Part shown: one piece after another, positions 1-8,657 of the stretch
Numbering within the stretch: the first letter of the stretch is position 1
Layout of the letters: each line of letters starts with the position of its first letter
From: Loktanella sp.
GTDB lineage: Bacteria; Pseudomonadota; Alphaproteobacteria; Rhodobacterales; Rhodobacteraceae
DNA: 34,659 nt
Direction: 5' to 3'
Assembly: GCA_024686085.1 (NCBI GenBank)
Contig: JAIBDT010000026.1
Location: forward strand, 1-34,659
Position numbers and translations under genes: made by a program
Notes under the pieces: generated by a model
What the model was told of the DNA's origin: nothing
Seen by the model: only the letters and a program-made list of their open reading frames with translations
The model's database searches: none

Positions 1-331
1 AGTAAAACCGGTTCGACAGGAAATTTGCCCCCATAACCTGCACCACAGTGATCTGGGCGTCATGGCAAGCAGACATAATTGTGGGATCATTCACAAAGGC
101 ATCAACACCGCCGTTCACGCAGCCGAAATTGACACATGTTTTGCCGATCTCCTTTTCGATCAATGCGGGGAACGGGCGATCAATGTATTTGCCGAAGGTC
201 TCGGTGCCGCCGATAAAAGCGGCGTAGGGTGTGTCCAACCGGCGTCGTGGCCCACGAAATAGGATGCGTGACATACCATAGCGGCAAGGCGCATAGGACA
301 GACCAGCGCCGTCTCGGGTTTCATGTTTCAT
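1..331 (-). CDS. DUF6473 family protein, N-terminal part (runs off the left edge)
   Basis: Reading the minus strand from an ATG at 331-329 gives an open frame of 110 residues that is still open at base 1, so only the N-terminal part is present. It begins MKHETRDGAGLSYAPCRYG and contains FRGPRRRLDTPYAAFIGG and a later GGVDAFVNDP stretch. This resembles the DUF6473 family common in Rhodobacterales, whose role is unknown to me. The 1-262 plus-strand ORF over the same bases is a shadow. It is divergent from hbd with about 160 bp between the starts. Family assignment is from memory of the N-terminal pattern and is moderate; that it is coding is more secure. Confidence 0.7.
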   Translation of the reverse strand, partial: MKHETRDGAGLSYAPCRYGMSRILFRGPRRRLDTPYAAFIGGTETFGKYIDRPFPALIEKEIGKTCVNFGCVNGGVDAFVNDPTIMSACHDAQITVVQVMGANFLSNRFY

Positions 332-493
332 GACAAGTAGCTTTCGCGAGGATTCATTTCTTGACCCTAGATTCGCCGAAAGGCATTGCGATTTCGCTAA
401 TGTGAAAACTTGAACTTTCTTTTAACGGATCATGCGCCTTGCCCGCGCCCGCTTTGGGCGCATATGGTGCGCATGACCACGAAAGGGATCGCT

Positions 494-1369
494 ATGACAA
501 TTGAACGGGTAGGCATCGTCGGCGCAGGCCAAATGGGCAACGGTATTGCGCATGTTTTTGCACTCGCAGGCTATGAAGTCCTGCTCAACGATATCAACGG
601 TGATGCCCTGCAGGCTGCCATTGATCTGATCGACCGCAACCTGACACGTCAGGTCGACAAGGGTCTGATCGAAGCCGCCGCAAAAAACGATGCCATGGCG
701 CGCATTGGAACAACCCAAACGCTCACCGACCTCGGCCAGACCGACCTTGTGATCGAAGCCGCAACAGAGCGCGAGACAATCAAACAAGCGATCTTTGAAG
801 ACCTCGTACCGCATCTGAAGCCCGACACAATCCTGACCTCAAACACCTCGTCAATTTCAATCACGCGCCTTGCTTCGCGCACGGACCGGCCCGAGCGGTT
901 CATGGGCTTCCACTTTATGAACCCCGTGCCGATCATGCAGTTGGTCGAATTGATCCGCGGCATCGCGACGGATGAGCCCACGTTCAAAGCCTGCCAAAAA
1001 GTCGTGGCACGGCTTGGCAAGACCAGCACCGCATCCGAGGACTTCCCCGCGTTCATCGTCAACCGCATCCTGATGCCGATGATCAACGAGGCGATCTACA
1101 CGCTCTACGAAGGAGTGGGGTCCGTGCAGTCCATCGACACATCCCTGAAACTGGGCGCCAATCACCCCATGGGACCGCTAGAACTGGCCGACTTTATCGG
1201 GCTCGATACCTGCCTTGCGATCATGAACGTGCTGCACGACGGGTTGGCCGACACCAAATACCGGCCCTGCCCGCTGCTGACAAAATACGTCGAGGCAGGC
1301 TGGCTTGGGCGCAAAACCCAGCGCGGTTTCTATGATTACCGTGGCGATGTGCCCGTGCCGACGCGCTAG
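494..1369 (+). CDS. hbd: 3-hydroxybutyryl-CoA dehydrogenase
   Basis: NAD(P)-dependent oxidation of 3-hydroxyacyl-CoA (3-hydroxybutyryl-CoA to acetoacetyl-CoA), used in fatty acid, butyrate and polyhydroxybutyrate metabolism in the cytoplasm. The 291-residue product has the Rossmann motif GAGQMG at residues 10-15, the SNTSS segment at 116-120, the catalytic-type H140 in GFHFMNPVP followed by E152, and the C-terminal helical domain with NHPMGPLELADFIG. The frame is open from 410, but I take ATG 494: the family starts right before the VGIVGAG strand, and AAAGGGA lies about 6-7 bases upstream. The stop overlaps the stop of the convergent acyltransferase gene in a shared CTAG. Length matches the family. 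Confidence 0.93.
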   Translation: MTIERVGIVGAGQMGNGIAHVFALAGYEVLLNDINGDALQAAIDLIDRNLTRQVDKGLIEAAAKNDAMARIGTTQTLTDLGQTDLVIEAATERETIKQAIFEDLVPHLKPDTILTSNTSSISITRLASRTDRPERFMGFHFMNPVPIMQLVELIRGIATDEPTFKACQKVVARLGKTSTASEDFPAFIVNRILMPMINEAIYTLYEGVGSVQSIDTSLKLGANHPMGPLELADFIGLDTCLAIMNVLHDGLADTKYRPCPLLTKYVEAGWLGRKTQRGFYDYRGDVPVPTR

Positions 1370-2241
1370 TCCTGTAGCCCCAACGTATGGGTGCGTAGCC
1401 ATGCCATAAAGGCACGGGGGTCCTTCGCGCGGGCATCAATCTCGGCCTGCGGGATCGGTGCACCCACAACCGGTTTCTGGGGCTTGTTAAAGGCATGCAC
1501 AATCTCGTGCAGCAAAAGACCTTGGCGCAACGTGGCGGAGATGCGGTTGGCAATCTGGTAGACCCGCGAATTTGATCCGGGGAAAAAGCACGGGACAACT
1601 GTGGCTCCCGACGTGCGGATCATCTTGGCGGTAAACACATTCCATTCGCGTTCAACCGCGGGGCCGAACATGCTGTCGGAACTTGCGACCACACCGGACG
1701 GAAACAACGCAACAATGCCACCCTCTTGCAAATGGGTCATCGCGGCCTTGCGCATCTCGACCATCTTCTTTTGCGCGTCAGGTTCATGCGGAAAGGGAAC
1801 AGCAATCATATAGCTGGCGGCATCTTCATCAATGCCAACCAACAGCGACCTTGTGAGAATACGGTAGTCGTCACGGACACGGCCAATCAGATCCGCCAAG
1901 ATCATACCATCCACCAAACCATGCGGGTGGTTGGCGACAAAAATCACAGGACCGGTCTTGGGAATACGGGCCAGTTGATCGGCTGGGGTCAGCAGATCAA
2001 TGCCCATGACATCCAATGTGGCACGCCAGAAGGCTTGGCCCTTAAACGTGCCCATCTTTTCAAAACGGCGGACCAAACGGGCGATGCGGATTTTACCGGT
2101 CAGCAACTCGATCGCGCGGATAACGTTACGCTTTACGGGGCTGTCAAATGTGTTGGAATAGGTCAGGGCACGGCGATTATATACGCGTGGGGCAACGTCC
2201 TGATCTTCGGCGATCACAGCTTTCTGGGTCGTGTCGGCCAT
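1366..2241 (-). CDS. PlsC-like lysophospholipid acyltransferase family protein
   Basis: A 291-residue protein of the 1-acylglycerol-3-phosphate O-acyltransferase superfamily; it would move an acyl chain to a glycerolipid at the inner membrane, substrate unknown. Block I is NHPHGLVD (residues 104-111), a variant of the usual NHxxxxD with one extra residue between the first His and Asp; the acceptor-binding block is ALFPSGV near residue 180, in place of FPEG. The N-terminal ~50 residues are poorly conserved in appearance. It is the last gene of the run from chvI; its start lies 36 bases after the HPr stop, with GGGGGTGACCTT before ATG. Its stop is interlocked with that of hbd. It could also act in ornithine-lipid synthesis; the sequence does not settle this. 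Confidence 0.82.
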   Translation of the reverse strand: MADTTQKAVIAEDQDVAPRVYNRRALTYSNTFDSPVKRNVIRAIELLTGKIRIARLVRRFEKMGTFKGQAFWRATLDVMGIDLLTPADQLARIPKTGPVIFVANHPHGLVDGMILADLIGRVRDDYRILTRSLLVGIDEDAASYMIAVPFPHEPDAQKKMVEMRKAAMTHLQEGGIVALFPSGVVASSDSMFGPAVEREWNVFTAKMIRTSGATVVPCFFPGSNSRVYQIANRISATLRQGLLLHEIVHAFNKPQKPVVGAPIPQAEIDARAKDPRAFMAWLRTHTLGLQD

Positions 2242-2277
2242 AAGGTCACCCCCCTTTTTGCGCGTGTGACGACGGTT

Positions 2278-2547
2278 CTATCCGCCCTCACCAAACTTAT
2301 CCGCAACCAGTGCCTCGATGGCATCAGCAAGCGGTTCGGCATCCGGGCCGCTCGTGGAGACCTCAATATAGGTTCCGATAGAAGCTGCCAACATCAAAAG
2401 GCCCATGATACTATCACCACAGGCGTCCATACCGTCCTTGGACACAGTTGCCGTCGCGTCAAACTCCTCAACGACAGCGGCCAGTTTGGCCGAAGCGCGG
2501 GCATGCAGACCCTTGATGTTCTCGATCTTCAAACGACGGGTAGTCAT
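2278..2547 (-). CDS. ptsH: HPr family phosphocarrier protein
   Basis: An 89-residue HPr, the small phosphocarrier of the phosphotransferase system. The EI-phosphorylated histidine is H15 in GLHARAS (residues 13-19), and the regulatory serine that HPr kinase targets is S46 in GDSIMGLLML (44-53). Both sites are intact, which fits the hprK gene two loci upstream. The start ATG is one base after the stop of the EIIA gene, so the two are surely co-transcribed and probably translationally coupled. No EI or sugar-specific EIIB/EIIC is in the window; in alphaproteobacteria this set usually acts in regulation rather than sugar uptake. Confidence 0.93.
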   Translation of the reverse strand: MTTRRLKIENIKGLHARASAKLAAVVEEFDATATVSKDGMDACGDSIMGLLMLAASIGTYIEVSTSGPDAEPLADAIEALVADKFGEGG

Positions 2548-2548
2548 A

Positions 2549-2941
2549 TCAAGCAGGTCCTACACTATGGCTATTGATGTATTTATGGGCAGCGTCCAAA
2601 GCGGCATCAACGGCCTCGGGAACCTCTAGGTGACGGGACTTGGCAAGCTTGATCAGCATCGGCAAATTGGCACCGTAAAGGATGCGACGGTTCTGGGGGC
2701 TACAAGCGCGCAGCGACAAATTCGACGGCGAGCCACCAAACATATCGGTCACAATGACAACACCGTGGCCCAGATCAACGGCATCTGCGGCATCGCAAAT
2801 CTCGGCCTGCTTGGCCGCGCGATCATCTTCGGGGCCAATCGCAATACTACGCATCCCCTTTTGCACACCGACAACATGCTCGACCGCAGACAGGTATTCA
2901 CCCGCCAAACCGCCATGTGCGACAATCACGATTCCGATCAA
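2549..2941 (-). CDS. PTS EIIA component, mannose/fructose type, TTG start
   Basis: A 130-residue EIIA of the mannose family. With the start used here the protein begins MIGIVIVAHGGLAGEYL; H9 is the phosphorylated histidine, and VTDMFGGSPSNL near residue 66 is the conserved loop. The frame runs open to 3229, but that upstream part is RapZ sequence in another frame. I take TTG at 2941: it gives the canonical family N-terminus, and GAGGA sits 7 bases before it. That Shine-Dalgarno lies over the end of rapZ, whose TAA is only 4 bases before the TTG. There is no EIIB or EIIC beside it, so the protein most likely receives phosphate from HPr and works as a regulatory endpoint. Confidence 0.9.
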   Translation of the reverse strand: MIGIVIVAHGGLAGEYLSAVEHVVGVQKGMRSIAIGPEDDRAAKQAEICDAADAVDLGHGVVIVTDMFGGSPSNLSLRACSPQNRRILYGANLPMLIKLAKSRHLEVPEAVDAALDAAHKYINSHSVGPA

Positions 2942-2945
2942 GCCT

Positions 2946-3857
2946 TTATCCTCGACTACCGGATGCTTGCGCATCACGCCGTTCCATTTCTCGATGCCGT
3001 TTAGACACCTGCCAACCGTCCTTCGCAAGGGCCTCGGCCAGTCTTTCGGCAACTGTGACCGAACGGTGCTGTCCGCCCGTACAACCAAAGCCAATGGATA
3101 AGTGCGATTTGCCCTCTTCCTTATGGGCGGGCAGCAAAAGATCGGCCAAACCTTTGATCTTTTCAAAGAAGGGATCAAAGCGCGGGTCAGCCGCGACATA
3201 GGCATCGACGGCCGCATCGCGGCCATCAAGCGCGCGCAAAGCCTCTTCCCAATGCGGGTTCCGCAAAAACCGACAGTCCATCACGATATCCAAGCCACGG
3301 GGCAAACCGCGCTTGTACGAAAACGAATGGATCGTAACACCCAAAACGCGGCCCGCACTGGGGGCGAACCACTTTTCCACCTCGGCACGCAGGTCATGCG
3401 GGGACATGCCGCCGCTATCAATCAAAACGTCAGCGCGGGCACGAATACGCACCAGCAATTCACGCTCGCGGGCGATACCTGCCAAGGGGGGGGCATCGCT
3501 CGCCAATGGATGACGGCGGCGGGTCTCTGAATAGCGGCGGACAAGTTCTTCTTCGGCGGCGTCCAGATACAAAACCTGCGACGCGATATCTCTGCGCTCG
3601 TTCAATGCATCAATCGCGGCCACCAGCGCGTTTGTACTGAAATCGCGGTTGCGCACATCTAGGCCCAAAGCGAGCGGGCGGGTCGGCGCAGGGCCGTCCA
3701 GCAGCACCGACAATAGCGACAGCGGCAGGTTATCAATCACCTCATACCCAAGGTCCTCCAGCGCATTGATCGCCGTGGACCGCCCCGCGCCAGAAGGGCC
3801 TGTGACAAGCACAAGATTGGGATGCGGGGATATGGTCAATGGCGCAGTGTCAGTCAT
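2946..3857 (-). CDS. rapZ: RNase adapter / nucleotide-binding protein RapZ
   Basis: A 303-residue RapZ (YhbJ/YvcJ) protein. Walker A is GPSGAGRS at residues 20-27, followed by [14 protein letters not shown], a family signature. The C-terminal half holds FSYKRGLP and [14 protein letters not shown], the part that in Escherichia coli RapZ binds the small RNAs GlmY and GlmZ and directs RNase E. Whether that RNA function holds in alphaproteobacteria is not shown by the sequence. The gene overlaps hprK by 4 bases (ATGA) and is followed 4 bases later by the TTG of the EIIA gene. Length matches the family; start is well fixed by the overlap. Confidence 0.94.
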   Translation of the reverse strand: MTDTAPLTISPHPNLVLVTGPSGAGRSTAINALEDLGYEVIDNLPLSLLSVLLDGPAPTRPLALGLDVRNRDFSTNALVAAIDALNERRDIASQVLYLDAAEEELVRRYSETRRRHPLASDAPPLAGIARERELLVRIRARADVLIDSGGMSPHDLRAEVEKWFAPSAGRVLGVTIHSFSYKRGLPRGLDIVMDCRFLRNPHWEEALRALDGRDAAVDAYVAADPRFDPFFEKIKGLADLLLPAHKEEGKSHLSIGFGCTGGQHRSVTVAERLAEALAKDGWQVSKRHREMERRDAQASGSRG

Positions 3858-4288
3858 CGGTTACTCCGGCCAGCACGTAAAAACTGCAGAATCGCAGGTG
3901 CGAAATGTATTCCCTCCACGCCATGTAGCAAGGGCAGATCGCATCCCAATAGCGTGATAAGACGTCGCGGCTGTATCCGCTCTTCGGAAACCTCATCTAG
4001 GTCAATGACCAGACCGAGCGATACGTTGGGTCGATATTCAGCATTCAGGATGCCAATCCCCCGCGCCTCGATAAGCCCCGCGATGGTGGGCGGGCAGCTT
4101 GCGATCACGGCCCCGTCCTCGACCCTAAGGGCGACGCGATCATCCGCGACAAGCTCTGCGCCGTAAGCCATCAAGGCCAGCGCCAGCGCGGACTTGCCTG
4201 CGCCACTTTTGCCAAGGATCAAAACGCCTTTGCCTTCCACACAAACGCAGCTGGCATGCAGAATCTTATCCGCGGATAAGGTTTGCAT
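3854..4288 (-). CDS. hprK: HPr kinase/phosphorylase, C-terminal catalytic domain only
   Basis: A 144-residue protein made of the catalytic domain of HPr kinase/phosphorylase. It has HASCV at the start (H11), the P-loop GKSGAGKS at 26-33, VADD at 48-50, and the family signature [10 protein letters not shown] at 73-82. The ~130-residue N-terminal domain of Firmicute enzymes is absent; this short form is normal for alphaproteobacteria. It is expected to phosphorylate S46 of the HPr encoded two genes downstream and to reverse this with inorganic phosphate. The start lies 3 bases after the chvG stop and the end overlaps rapZ by 4 bases, placing it in the middle of the two-component/PTS transcription unit. 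Confidence 0.93.
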   Translation of the reverse strand: MQTLSADKILHASCVCVEGKGVLILGKSGAGKSALALALMAYGAELVADDRVALRVEDGAVIASCPPTIAGLIEARGIGILNAEYRPNVSLGLVIDLDEVSEERIQPRRLITLLGCDLPLLHGVEGIHFAPAILQFLRAGRSNR

Positions 4289-4291
4289 TTC

Positions 4292-6028
4292 CTAGACCGG
4301 AAGACCGACAACAAAGCGGGCGCCAAGCGGTTCAGACGTCATATCGGCCTCTGTCGGGCGGATGTTTTCCGCCCAGATCACGCCGCCATGGGCCTCGACA
4401 ATCTGCTTGGAAATCGCAAGGCCAAGGCCAGAGTTATTGCCAAACTGTCCTTCGGGGCGTTCCGAATAAAAGCGCTTGAAAACCTTGGTCAGCGCTTCGT
4501 TCGGGATGCCCGGACCGGTGTCTTCCACGACGATCAAAACACGGTTTTCCCGGCGGCGCGCCCAAACGCGGATCGCGTCACCGTCTTCGCAGAACGAGAT
4601 CGCGTTGGTGATCAGATTGACGAACACCTGCGCCAAACGGCCCTCAAGCCCCTGCACGATAATTGGATCGTCGGGCAGGTCGGCGATATAGTCGATGTCT
4701 TTTGCTTCGGCTTCGCGGCCCAAGAAGTCGTTGATGTTGCCTAGCATTTTCAGGATGTCGAAGGATTCTTCTTCTTCCTTGACCAATTCACTGTCCAACC
4801 GCGACGCGTTCGAGATATCACTGACCAACCGGTCCAAGCGGCGCACGTCGTGTTCGATCACGTTCAGCAATGTTTCGCGCTGGTCGTCACGCTTTGCGAC
4901 CCGCAATGTGCCCACGGCAGAGCGCAGGGATGCCAGCGGGTTCTTGATTTCGTGGGCCACGTCGGCGGCGAATTGTTCGTTGCCTTCAATCCGTTCATAC
5001 AGCGCCGATACCATCCCGCGCAGCGCGCTGGACAGACGGCCAATCTCGTCGGGTCGCGCGCTAAGATCGGGGATCCGCACCCGTGTCGGCGACATTTTAC
5101 GGGCGTTCTTGTCGCGGCCGATTTCGGCCGCCGCGGCCAAGTCTGCCAGCGGATTTGCGATCGTGGAAGCCAGCAAAAGGCTTAACACGATACTAATGAC
5201 CAAGCCCACGAGGAACAGCTGCAAGACCTTCTCGCGCTCGCGGCGCACCAATGCATCCAGCTCGCCTGCGGCACCTTGCACGGCGCCGTCGCCGACGGGT
5301 TTGCCGCCTTGCATGATTGGAGAGGTGACGATGTAGCGGGTGTCGCCCAATTCGTTAAGGGTTTGTATCTGGGTCGTCCCACCCAGCGCGCCTGACACAG
5401 CCGCGGCAACTTCCGGACTGGTCAAAGCCATAGGCGTCGAACCGTCAGCCGCCTGCCCAAACAGCGCCGCCATGCTGTTCCAAGCCCCGTTCAGAATATT
5501 CGTAAGGAAGGTCGCGCCCTCAGCACGATCCAAGCCTTCGATGCTGACGTCCGCACCGGTGCCTTCAAGCTGGGCCACTAGATTTGCCTGTAGGTCAAAA
5601 ACCCCAACGACAACGCCATTGTGCAAACTTAAACCGTCCAGAGTAGCTGCGACATCGATGCCGTCACCTGTGACAAGATTGACAGGTGCTGCTGCGGGCA
5701 ACTGTGCCTCGAACACGTTTGCGATCAGTTCAGTTTCAGAGACCAGACCAGTTGCGCGTTGATAGGCCAGCGTGTCGCGTGACGAGTTGATAAACAACAC
5801 ACCCGCGATCAGCAGCATCATCGCAATCAGGTTAAAGGTAATGATTTTGCGCGCGATAGGAGAGCCACGCAGCGACAGCCAATTGCGGCGACGCCGTTTT
5901 TCGCCCAACTCGTTCTCGCCTAACGCCTGAGGTGCCACCCAGTCGTCGCCCAACACAAGGTCGGGCGTTCTGGCCGCAGCCCTGACAGACTCCAGATTAT
6001 GGATATCTATTTTCGGGGCCACGGTCAT
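4292..6028 (-). CDS. chvG: Sensor histidine kinase ChvG (ExoS-type)
   Basis: A 578-residue membrane sensor kinase. After a charged cytoplasmic N-terminus there is a transmembrane helix at about 62-80, a periplasmic sensor region of about 190 residues, a second helix at about 270-289, a HAMP linker (290-345), the HisKA dimerisation helix with phospho-acceptor H359 in DVAHEIKNPL, and an ATPase domain with N471/N475 (N box), DTGPGIP at 503-509 and SGLGLAISK (533-541). In rhizobia and Brucella relatives, ChvG/BvrS with ChvI/BvrR responds to envelope and acid stress and influences central carbon genes including pckA. It follows chvI by 3 bases. Orthology is judged by architecture and by the hprK/rapZ neighbourhood. 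Confidence 0.93.
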   Translation of the reverse strand: MTVAPKIDIHNLESVRAAARTPDLVLGDDWVAPQALGENELGEKRRRRNWLSLRGSPIARKIITFNLIAMMLLIAGVLFINSSRDTLAYQRATGLVSETELIANVFEAQLPAAAPVNLVTGDGIDVAATLDGLSLHNGVVVGVFDLQANLVAQLEGTGADVSIEGLDRAEGATFLTNILNGAWNSMAALFGQAADGSTPMALTSPEVAAAVSGALGGTTQIQTLNELGDTRYIVTSPIMQGGKPVGDGAVQGAAGELDALVRREREKVLQLFLVGLVISIVLSLLLASTIANPLADLAAAAEIGRDKNARKMSPTRVRIPDLSARPDEIGRLSSALRGMVSALYERIEGNEQFAADVAHEIKNPLASLRSAVGTLRVAKRDDQRETLLNVIEHDVRRLDRLVSDISNASRLDSELVKEEEESFDILKMLGNINDFLGREAEAKDIDYIADLPDDPIIVQGLEGRLAQVFVNLITNAISFCEDGDAIRVWARRRENRVLIVVEDTGPGIPNEALTKVFKRFYSERPEGQFGNNSGLGLAISKQIVEAHGGVIWAENIRPTEADMTSEPLGARFVVGLPV

Positions 6029-6031
6029 TTT

Positions 6032-6733
6032 CTATTCTTCGTTATAGCGATAACCGATGCCGTAAAGCGTCTCGATCGCCGAGAAGGTGTCATCAGTATT
6101 CCGCATCTTTTTGCGCAGACGTTTGATGTGGCTGTCGATCGTGCGGTCATCAACATAGACTTGATCATCATAAGCCACGTCCATCAACTGATCGCGCGAC
6201 TTCACAAAGCCCGGACGCTGCGCAAGTGCTTGCAACAAAAGGAATTCTGTCACGGTAAGGGACACATCGTTACCCTTCCATTTGACCGCGTGACGCAGCG
6301 GATCCATGACCAATTCACCGCGAACCATCACTTTGGTTTCTTCGGTTTCTTCAATCGTTTCACCTGAAATCGCATCCTGACGACGCAAGAGCGCACGAGT
6401 ACGTTCCACCAGCAAACGCTGTGAGAACGGTTTCTTTACATAGTCGTCCGCCCCCATCCGAAGCCCGAGGACCTCGTCGATCTCATCGTCCTTGGAGGTC
6501 AAAAAGATGACCGGCATCGACGATTTCTGGCGCACGCGCTGCAACAAATCCATGCCGTCCATGCGGGGCATCTTAATGTCCAGCACGGCGATATCCGGCA
6601 TACGTTTGTTAAAGCCGTCGAGAGCGGCCTGACCATCATTATATGTTTCTACCTCGAAACCTTCGGCTTCGAGAGTCATCGCGACGGACGTCAGGATATT
6701 CCTGTCGTCATCTACCAATGCAATTTTTGACAT
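6032..6733 (-). CDS. chvI: Response regulator ChvI, OmpR/PhoB type
   Basis: A 233-residue response regulator and first gene of the minus-strand run down to the acyltransferase. The receiver domain (1-120) has the acidic pair DDD at 8-10, phospho-acceptor D52 in [12 protein letters not shown]79 in FLTSKDD and K101 in VKKPFS. The C-terminal winged helix (about 140-230) has [13 protein letters not shown] and [15 protein letters not shown], the recognition-helix pattern of OmpR-type regulators. A 298-bp intergenic region separates it from divergent pckA, so one regulatory region serves both. Partner kinase is ChvG, 3 bases downstream. Confidence 0.95.
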   Translation of the reverse strand: MSKIALVDDDRNILTSVAMTLEAEGFEVETYNDGQAALDGFNKRMPDIAVLDIKMPRMDGMDLLQRVRQKSSMPVIFLTSKDDEIDEVLGLRMGADDYVKKPFSQRLLVERTRALLRRQDAISGETIEETEETKVMVRGELVMDPLRHAVKWKGNDVSLTVTEFLLLQALAQRPGFVKSRDQLMDVAYDDQVYVDDRTIDSHIKRLRKKMRNTDDTFSAIETLYGIGYRYNEE

Positions 6734-6909
6734 GGGAGTTTACCCTTACTGCTCAATTATTATTTGCCTGCTTTTTTCAATTATTTTCGGCAATTTCAGG
6801 CGGCGAATCAACCCTCAAGTGCGAATCAGGGCATGCGACGTGCCTTATTTGTCCTCATAAGTGGTAAGTAATGACTAAAATGCACCATCTTTCCCGTCAG
6901 CCCCCCTTA

Positions 6910-6942
6910 TGGTTGCGCTAACAGTGCCTTGGTTGCGCTAAC
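6910..6942 (+). promoter_or_regulatory. Two 13-bp direct repeats upstream of pckA, probable operator pair
   Basis: TGGTTGCGCTAAC occurs at 6910-6922 and again, identical, at 6930-6942. The period is exactly 20 bp, about two helical turns, so two proteins would bind the same DNA face. Each copy is itself partly palindromic around GCGC, and GCGCTAAC resembles a half-site of LacI-family operators. Bound proteins could be a LacI-family pckA repressor of the PckR type or the ChvI regulator encoded next door; the sequence does not tell which. The repeats end 89 bases before the pckA start codon. The repeat is certain, its role is inferred. Confidence 0.6.
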
Positions 6943-7031
6943 TGCGACAATCTGGGGTTTCAGCACTTAAAAACATGATGTTATGCAGGGGCATCGGGGC
7001 AGCAATGAGCCCCCAATTCAGGAGCGAACCC

Positions 7032-8630
7032 ATGGACCAAGGAACGGTCAACCCAAAGATGAAGCTAGAAGATCAGGGCATCACAGGGCTGGGTTATGTG
7101 TATTACAACCGCTCTGAAGCCGAATTACAGGACGCCGCAGTCGCTGCGGGCGAAGGTGTTACTGGCAAGGGCGGCGCGTTTTTGGTCACCACAGGCAAGC
7201 ACACAGGTCGTTCGCCAAAGGACAAATTCGTCGTCGCCACACCGTCTGTCAAAGACACGATCTGGTGGGAAAACAATCCGCCAATGGATGCCGAAAAGTT
7301 TGACGTCCTTTACGCTGATATGCTGGAGCATATGAAAGGCGGATCATACGACGTTCAAGATTTGTTTGGCGGCGCTGACCCAGCCCACCGTCTGGATGTC
7401 CGCGTTATTGCCGAATTGTCATGGCATGGCCTGTTCATCCGCCACCTGCTGCGCCGCCCAGAGGCATCCGAGCTGGCCGATTTCGTGCCTGATTTCACCA
7501 TTATCAACTGCCCGACGTTCAAAGCCGATCCTGCCAAGCATGGTTGCCGCTCTGAAACGGTCATTGCCTTGAACTTTGACGCCAAGCTGATCTTGATCGG
7601 TGGCACCGAATACGCTGGCGAGAACAAAAAGTCGGTGTTTACCCTGCTCAACTACATGTTGCCAGAAAAGGGCATCATGCCGATGCATTGCTCTGCCAAC
7701 CACGCGCCAGGCAATCCTGTTGATACGGCTGTGTTCTTTGGTCTGTCCGGCACGGGCAAGACGACATTGTCTGCCGATCCAACCCGCGTATTGATCGGTG
7801 ACGACGAGCATGGCTGGTCGGATCGCGGCACGTTTAACTTTGAGGGTGGCTGCTATGCCAAGACCATTGGCCTGGACCCGAAAGCCGAGCCAGAGATCTA
7901 CGCCACATGTTCGATGCCCCATACCGTCATCGAGAACATGATCTTTGACCCTGAGACGTTCGAGTTGGATTTCAACGACGACAGCCTGACGGCGAACATG
8001 CGTTGCGCTTACCCGCTGAACTATATTGGTAACGCGTCGGACACTGCCCTTGGAGGTCACCCCAAAAATATCATCATGCTCACATGTGATGCCTTTGGTG
8101 TCTTGCCGCCGATCAGCCGTTTGACCCCGGCGCAGGCGATGTATCATTTCTTGTCCGGTTTCACCTCGAAGGTTGCTGGCACAGAGCGCGGCGTAACCGA
8201 GCCAGAGCCGACATTCTCGACCTGCTTTGGTGCGCCGTTCATGCCCCGCCGCCCAGAGGTTTATGGCAACCTGCTGCGCGAAAAGATCGCGACACATGGT
8301 GCGACGTGCTGGTTGGTGAACACGGGCTGGACCGGTGGTGCTTATGGCACAGGCTCGCGTATGCCGATCAAGGCCACCCGTGCTTTGCTGACCGCTGCGC
8401 TTGATGGCTCTTTGGTTGAGAACACGTTCCGCAAAGACCCCAACTTTGGCTTTGAAGTGCCGATGACCTGTGACGGTGTTGATGCCACATTGCTGAACCC
8501 ACGCGACACATGGGCCGACAAAGCCGCCTATGACACGCAGGCCGCCAAGCTGGTTGGCATGTTCAGCGACAACTTTGAAAAGTACGTCCCGTTCATTGAC
8601 GACGACGTGAAGGCCGCCGCGATCGGCTAG
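7032..8630 (+). CDS. pckA: Phosphoenolpyruvate carboxykinase (ATP)
   Basis: Converts oxaloacetate and ATP to phosphoenolpyruvate, CO2 and ADP, the first committed step of gluconeogenesis. The 532-residue product has [13 protein letters not shown] at about 54-66, the kinase P-loop GLSGTGKT at 237-244, the metal-binding IGDDEH at 255-260, and TGWTGGAYG at 431-439. The frame is open from 6975 but ATG 7032 is preferred: GGAG lies 7 bases upstream and the length then matches the ATP-dependent alphaproteobacterial family. It is divergent from chvI, has repeats that look like operators at 6910-6942, and ends at a strong hairpin terminator at 8658-8691. Confidence 0.97.
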   Translation: MDQGTVNPKMKLEDQGITGLGYVYYNRSEAELQDAAVAAGEGVTGKGGAFLVTTGKHTGRSPKDKFVVATPSVKDTIWWENNPPMDAEKFDVLYADMLEHMKGGSYDVQDLFGGADPAHRLDVRVIAELSWHGLFIRHLLRRPEASELADFVPDFTIINCPTFKADPAKHGCRSETVIALNFDAKLILIGGTEYAGENKKSVFTLLNYMLPEKGIMPMHCSANHAPGNPVDTAVFFGLSGTGKTTLSADPTRVLIGDDEHGWSDRGTFNFEGGCYAKTIGLDPKAEPEIYATCSMPHTVIENMIFDPETFELDFNDDSLTANMRCAYPLNYIGNASDTALGGHPKNIIMLTCDAFGVLPPISRLTPAQAMYHFLSGFTSKVAGTERGVTEPEPTFSTCFGAPFMPRRPEVYGNLLREKIATHGATCWLVNTGWTGGAYGTGSRMPIKATRALLTAALDGSLVENTFRKDPNFGFEVPMTCDGVDATLLNPRDTWADKAAYDTQAAKLVGMFSDNFEKYVPFIDDDVKAAAIG

Positions 8631-8657
8631 GCCCTGTTCCAAGCGTAAAAGACTGAT

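Noticed and set aside
62..262. 66-codon plus-strand ORF at the left edge
   Set aside because: The minus strand here encodes a consistent DUF6473-like N-terminus with a normal start; the plus-strand frame is its shadow.
1726..2577. 283-codon plus-strand ORF opposite the acyltransferase and HPr genes
   Set aside because: It is the mirror of two genes with clear family motifs, has no recognisable domain and spans their intergenic gap; a GC-rich shadow.
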